A stretch of DNA of 64,000 nucleotides from Patagioenas fasciata. Lineage: Eukaryota > Chordata > Aves > Columbiformes > Columbidae. Shown piece by piece: positions 58,107 through 64,000 of this stretch. Positions within the stretch are counted from its first letter, which is position 1. Every line of letters starts with the position of its first letter. Where the stretch lies: positions 7,580,501-7,644,500 of the forward strand of contig NC_092520.1 in NCBI RefSeq assembly GCF_037038585.1, given 5' to 3'. Below the pieces are notes generated by a model. That model did no database searches, was not told where the DNA came from, and saw only the letters and a list, made by a program, of their open reading frames with translations. A program made the position numbers and the translations under genes.

Positions 58107-58669
58107 CTCTGGTTCTTCCCTTCATTAACACCTTGAATCTTCAATCAGCTCTATCCAGATTTCTCAGGGCAAACCTGGTAGAACATTTGTCTGTATTTCA
58201 AGAGAACAGTCCTCAGCACATTCATAAATCGGTGCAAAAGTTAAAGCTGACCCTGTGTTAGGCCCCTCTCTGGTGAGGCACCATCCTCCCTTTCCTTCCT
58301 TTCAGCTCATTTGTCAGAACACACCACTTTGTCCAAAAAAAAATGGCCAAAAAAATCCCTACTGCTTTGTATCCCACTTCACTGTCAACCCCGGACATGG
58401 GAAAACCCAGAAAACCTTGTCCAACGACACACGCTTGCACAGCCTGAACAGCAGCAGCCTCCAGCACCAGTGTAGTCAGTGCGGTTCAGCTCAGCTGACG
58501 GAAGCAGTTTCCTGGAAGGCTGGAGGATGCCTGAGCACTCCCACAGCCTTTTGGAGTTCTCTCCCCACCACATCCCCACCTCGCAGCATTTCAGACTCTG
58601 CTAAACCCAGAGACTTCCCACAGAATTAATTATGAGGTGTTTGGGCCATTGCTGTTGCATAAAAAATAG

Positions 58670-58970
58670 TTGTATCAGAACTCGTGTGGCCAGCAGGACC
58701 AGGGCAGTGACCGTCCCCCTGTGCTGGGCACTGCTGAGGCCAAACCTCAAATCCTGTGCTCAGTTTTGGGCCCCTCACTACAGGAAAGACCTTGAGGTGC
58801 TGGAGCGAGTTCAGAGAAGGGGACAGAGCTGATGAGGGGTCTGGAGCACAAGTGTGATGGGAGCAGCTGAGGGAACTGGGGGGTTCAGCCTGGAGAACAG
58901 AAGGTTGAGGGGAGACCTTATCACTGTCTACAACTGCCTGAAAGGAGGTTGTAGCATGGAGGGTGTTGGG
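58670..58970 (+). mobile_element. CR1 LINE fragment lacking its 3' terminus
   Basis: The text ctgtgctgggcactgctgag, ttttgggcccctcactacag and cctgaaaggaggttgtagca is from the upstream part of the CR1 3' region. The usual gattctatg terminus is missing, so the element is broken at both ends. Confidence 0.9.
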
Positions 58971-59340
58971 TGTAAGTCTTTTCCAACTCTGCCAACCAGC
59001 ATCCTAAACAGACCAACGCCTGCTTCGGAAGTCCAAAGGAGCAGTTCTGCTGACCACCCTCCTTACTTCTCCAAGAACAGAAGGCTCAATCATTTCATGA
59101 TCACTATGCCCAACACGACCTCCAACTGACACGTTGCCCACGAGCCCTTCTCTACTCACAACCAACAGATCCAGCGGGGCTCCTTCCCCAGCTGTGTTAG
59201 GAAGTGTCCTCCATGCACTGCAGGAGCCTCCTGGATTGTTTCCTCTCTGCAGTGTTGTATCACCAGCAGACATCTGGTAGGTTCAAGTCCCCCCACCATG
59301 TTTCTGTGACGGCAACAACATCATGGTTTTTCCAGACTGA
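58971..59340. other. Unassigned, probably repeat-derived stretch
   Basis: The stretch adjoins the broken CR1 end and reads like other avian repeat text on the minus strand (the part around gtaggttcaagtccccccac). I cannot name a family and see no gene. Confidence 0.35.
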
Positions 59341-59625
59341 AGGGCCTCGCTAGCACCGCATCCTCAAATGTTCATTTATACTTTATTCCTAAGTGCGGCA
59401 TTTCCTGTGTGTGGTCCCTGGATAATTCTCAATAGCACCATGAGGTTTTCAGTCAGAAAGTCACAAACACACCCGCAACCACGCACACATATCAAATTTC
59501 TAGCAAGTTACCGTATACTTACGTGCTAGCTGTATGCAAAATGATTTCATAGGCCCTAAGTGAAAACTCTTTGTGGGGAAATAATTAAAATGGACAATTC
59601 AGAAAACTTTACAAAAATACTTCTT

Positions 59626-59631
59626 TTTATT
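59626..59631 (-). terminator. EED polyadenylation signal AATAAA
   Basis: The minus strand reads AATAAA about 180 bp downstream of the EED stop codon. It is the first canonical hexamer after the stop in a suitable position. Confidence 0.6.
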
Positions 59632-59807
59632 AAAAGCAGCAATTTCAAGCAGAACAATACACAGAATGTAAACATCACTAAGTTCAGCTCCAGCCTGCCG
59701 AACCTTCGAGGAAGTCTACACTAAATGCATCTACCGTACTAGCGAGTTAACAGACTATATTATAATTTGAAAATATATTTTCTACTTTGAATTAAGAAAA
59801 AAGGGAT

Positions 59808-63887
<4,080 letters not shown>

Positions 63888-64000
63888 TTACATGCTGCTT
63901 TTTGTATGTACATATGAATAATATATTTCAGCTTAACCACTTTCAACAACAGGTGTTCATGTAAACATCAAAAAGGCACTTAATTCTTCCTCACTCGTTA

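Overview
The window is nuclear DNA from a bird. Two single-copy vertebrate genes are readable exon by exon (HIKESHI and the 3' half of EED), and the interspersed repeats are mostly CR1 LINE tails of the avian type. I cannot name the species. A songbird is plausible because lineage-specific TAGAP-like multiplication fits, but this is a guess.

Region 1 (1-34215) is a tandem array with a 9,087-bp period. Copies 1-3 are complete (1-9087, 9088-18174, 18175-27261). Copy 4 is near-identical from 27262 to about 33410, then continues as a diverged, internally deleted remnant to about 34215. The array starts outside the left edge. Each copy carries, on the minus strand, a ten-exon gene for a TAGAP-like RhoGAP protein. 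I rebuilt it from splice signals and codon phase: 1,080 nt, 359 residues, intact in all four copies. Upstream of each gene lie decayed endogenous-retrovirus gag sequence, a 1.3-kb block with a pyrimidine-rich tract (absent from copy 4), and a CR1 reverse-transcriptase fragment. The long plus-strand open frames over the genes are antisense shadows.

Region 2 (34216-40900) is intergenic, with CR1 fragments, a TA/TG microsatellite and a poly-A run.

Region 3 (40905-54150) is HIKESHI on the plus strand: a CpG-rich promoter with two opposed ACTAYRNNNCCCR motifs and an ETS site, then five coding exons giving 197 residues. The product is the nuclear import carrier for Hsp70.

Region 4 (54150-59610) is intergenic, with CR1 tails and a compact hAT-type palindromic element that has an 8-bp target duplication.

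Region 5 (59610-64000) is the 3' part of EED on the minus strand: six exons matching human residues 212-441. EED is the PRC2 subunit that reads H3K27me3. HIKESHI and EED converge tail to tail. They have no evident functional link to the TAGAP-like array.

The most interesting object is the array. It is a recently homogenised, coding-intact amplification of a Rho GTPase-activating protein whose mouse relative Tagap1 is a known t-complex transmission-ratio distorter.
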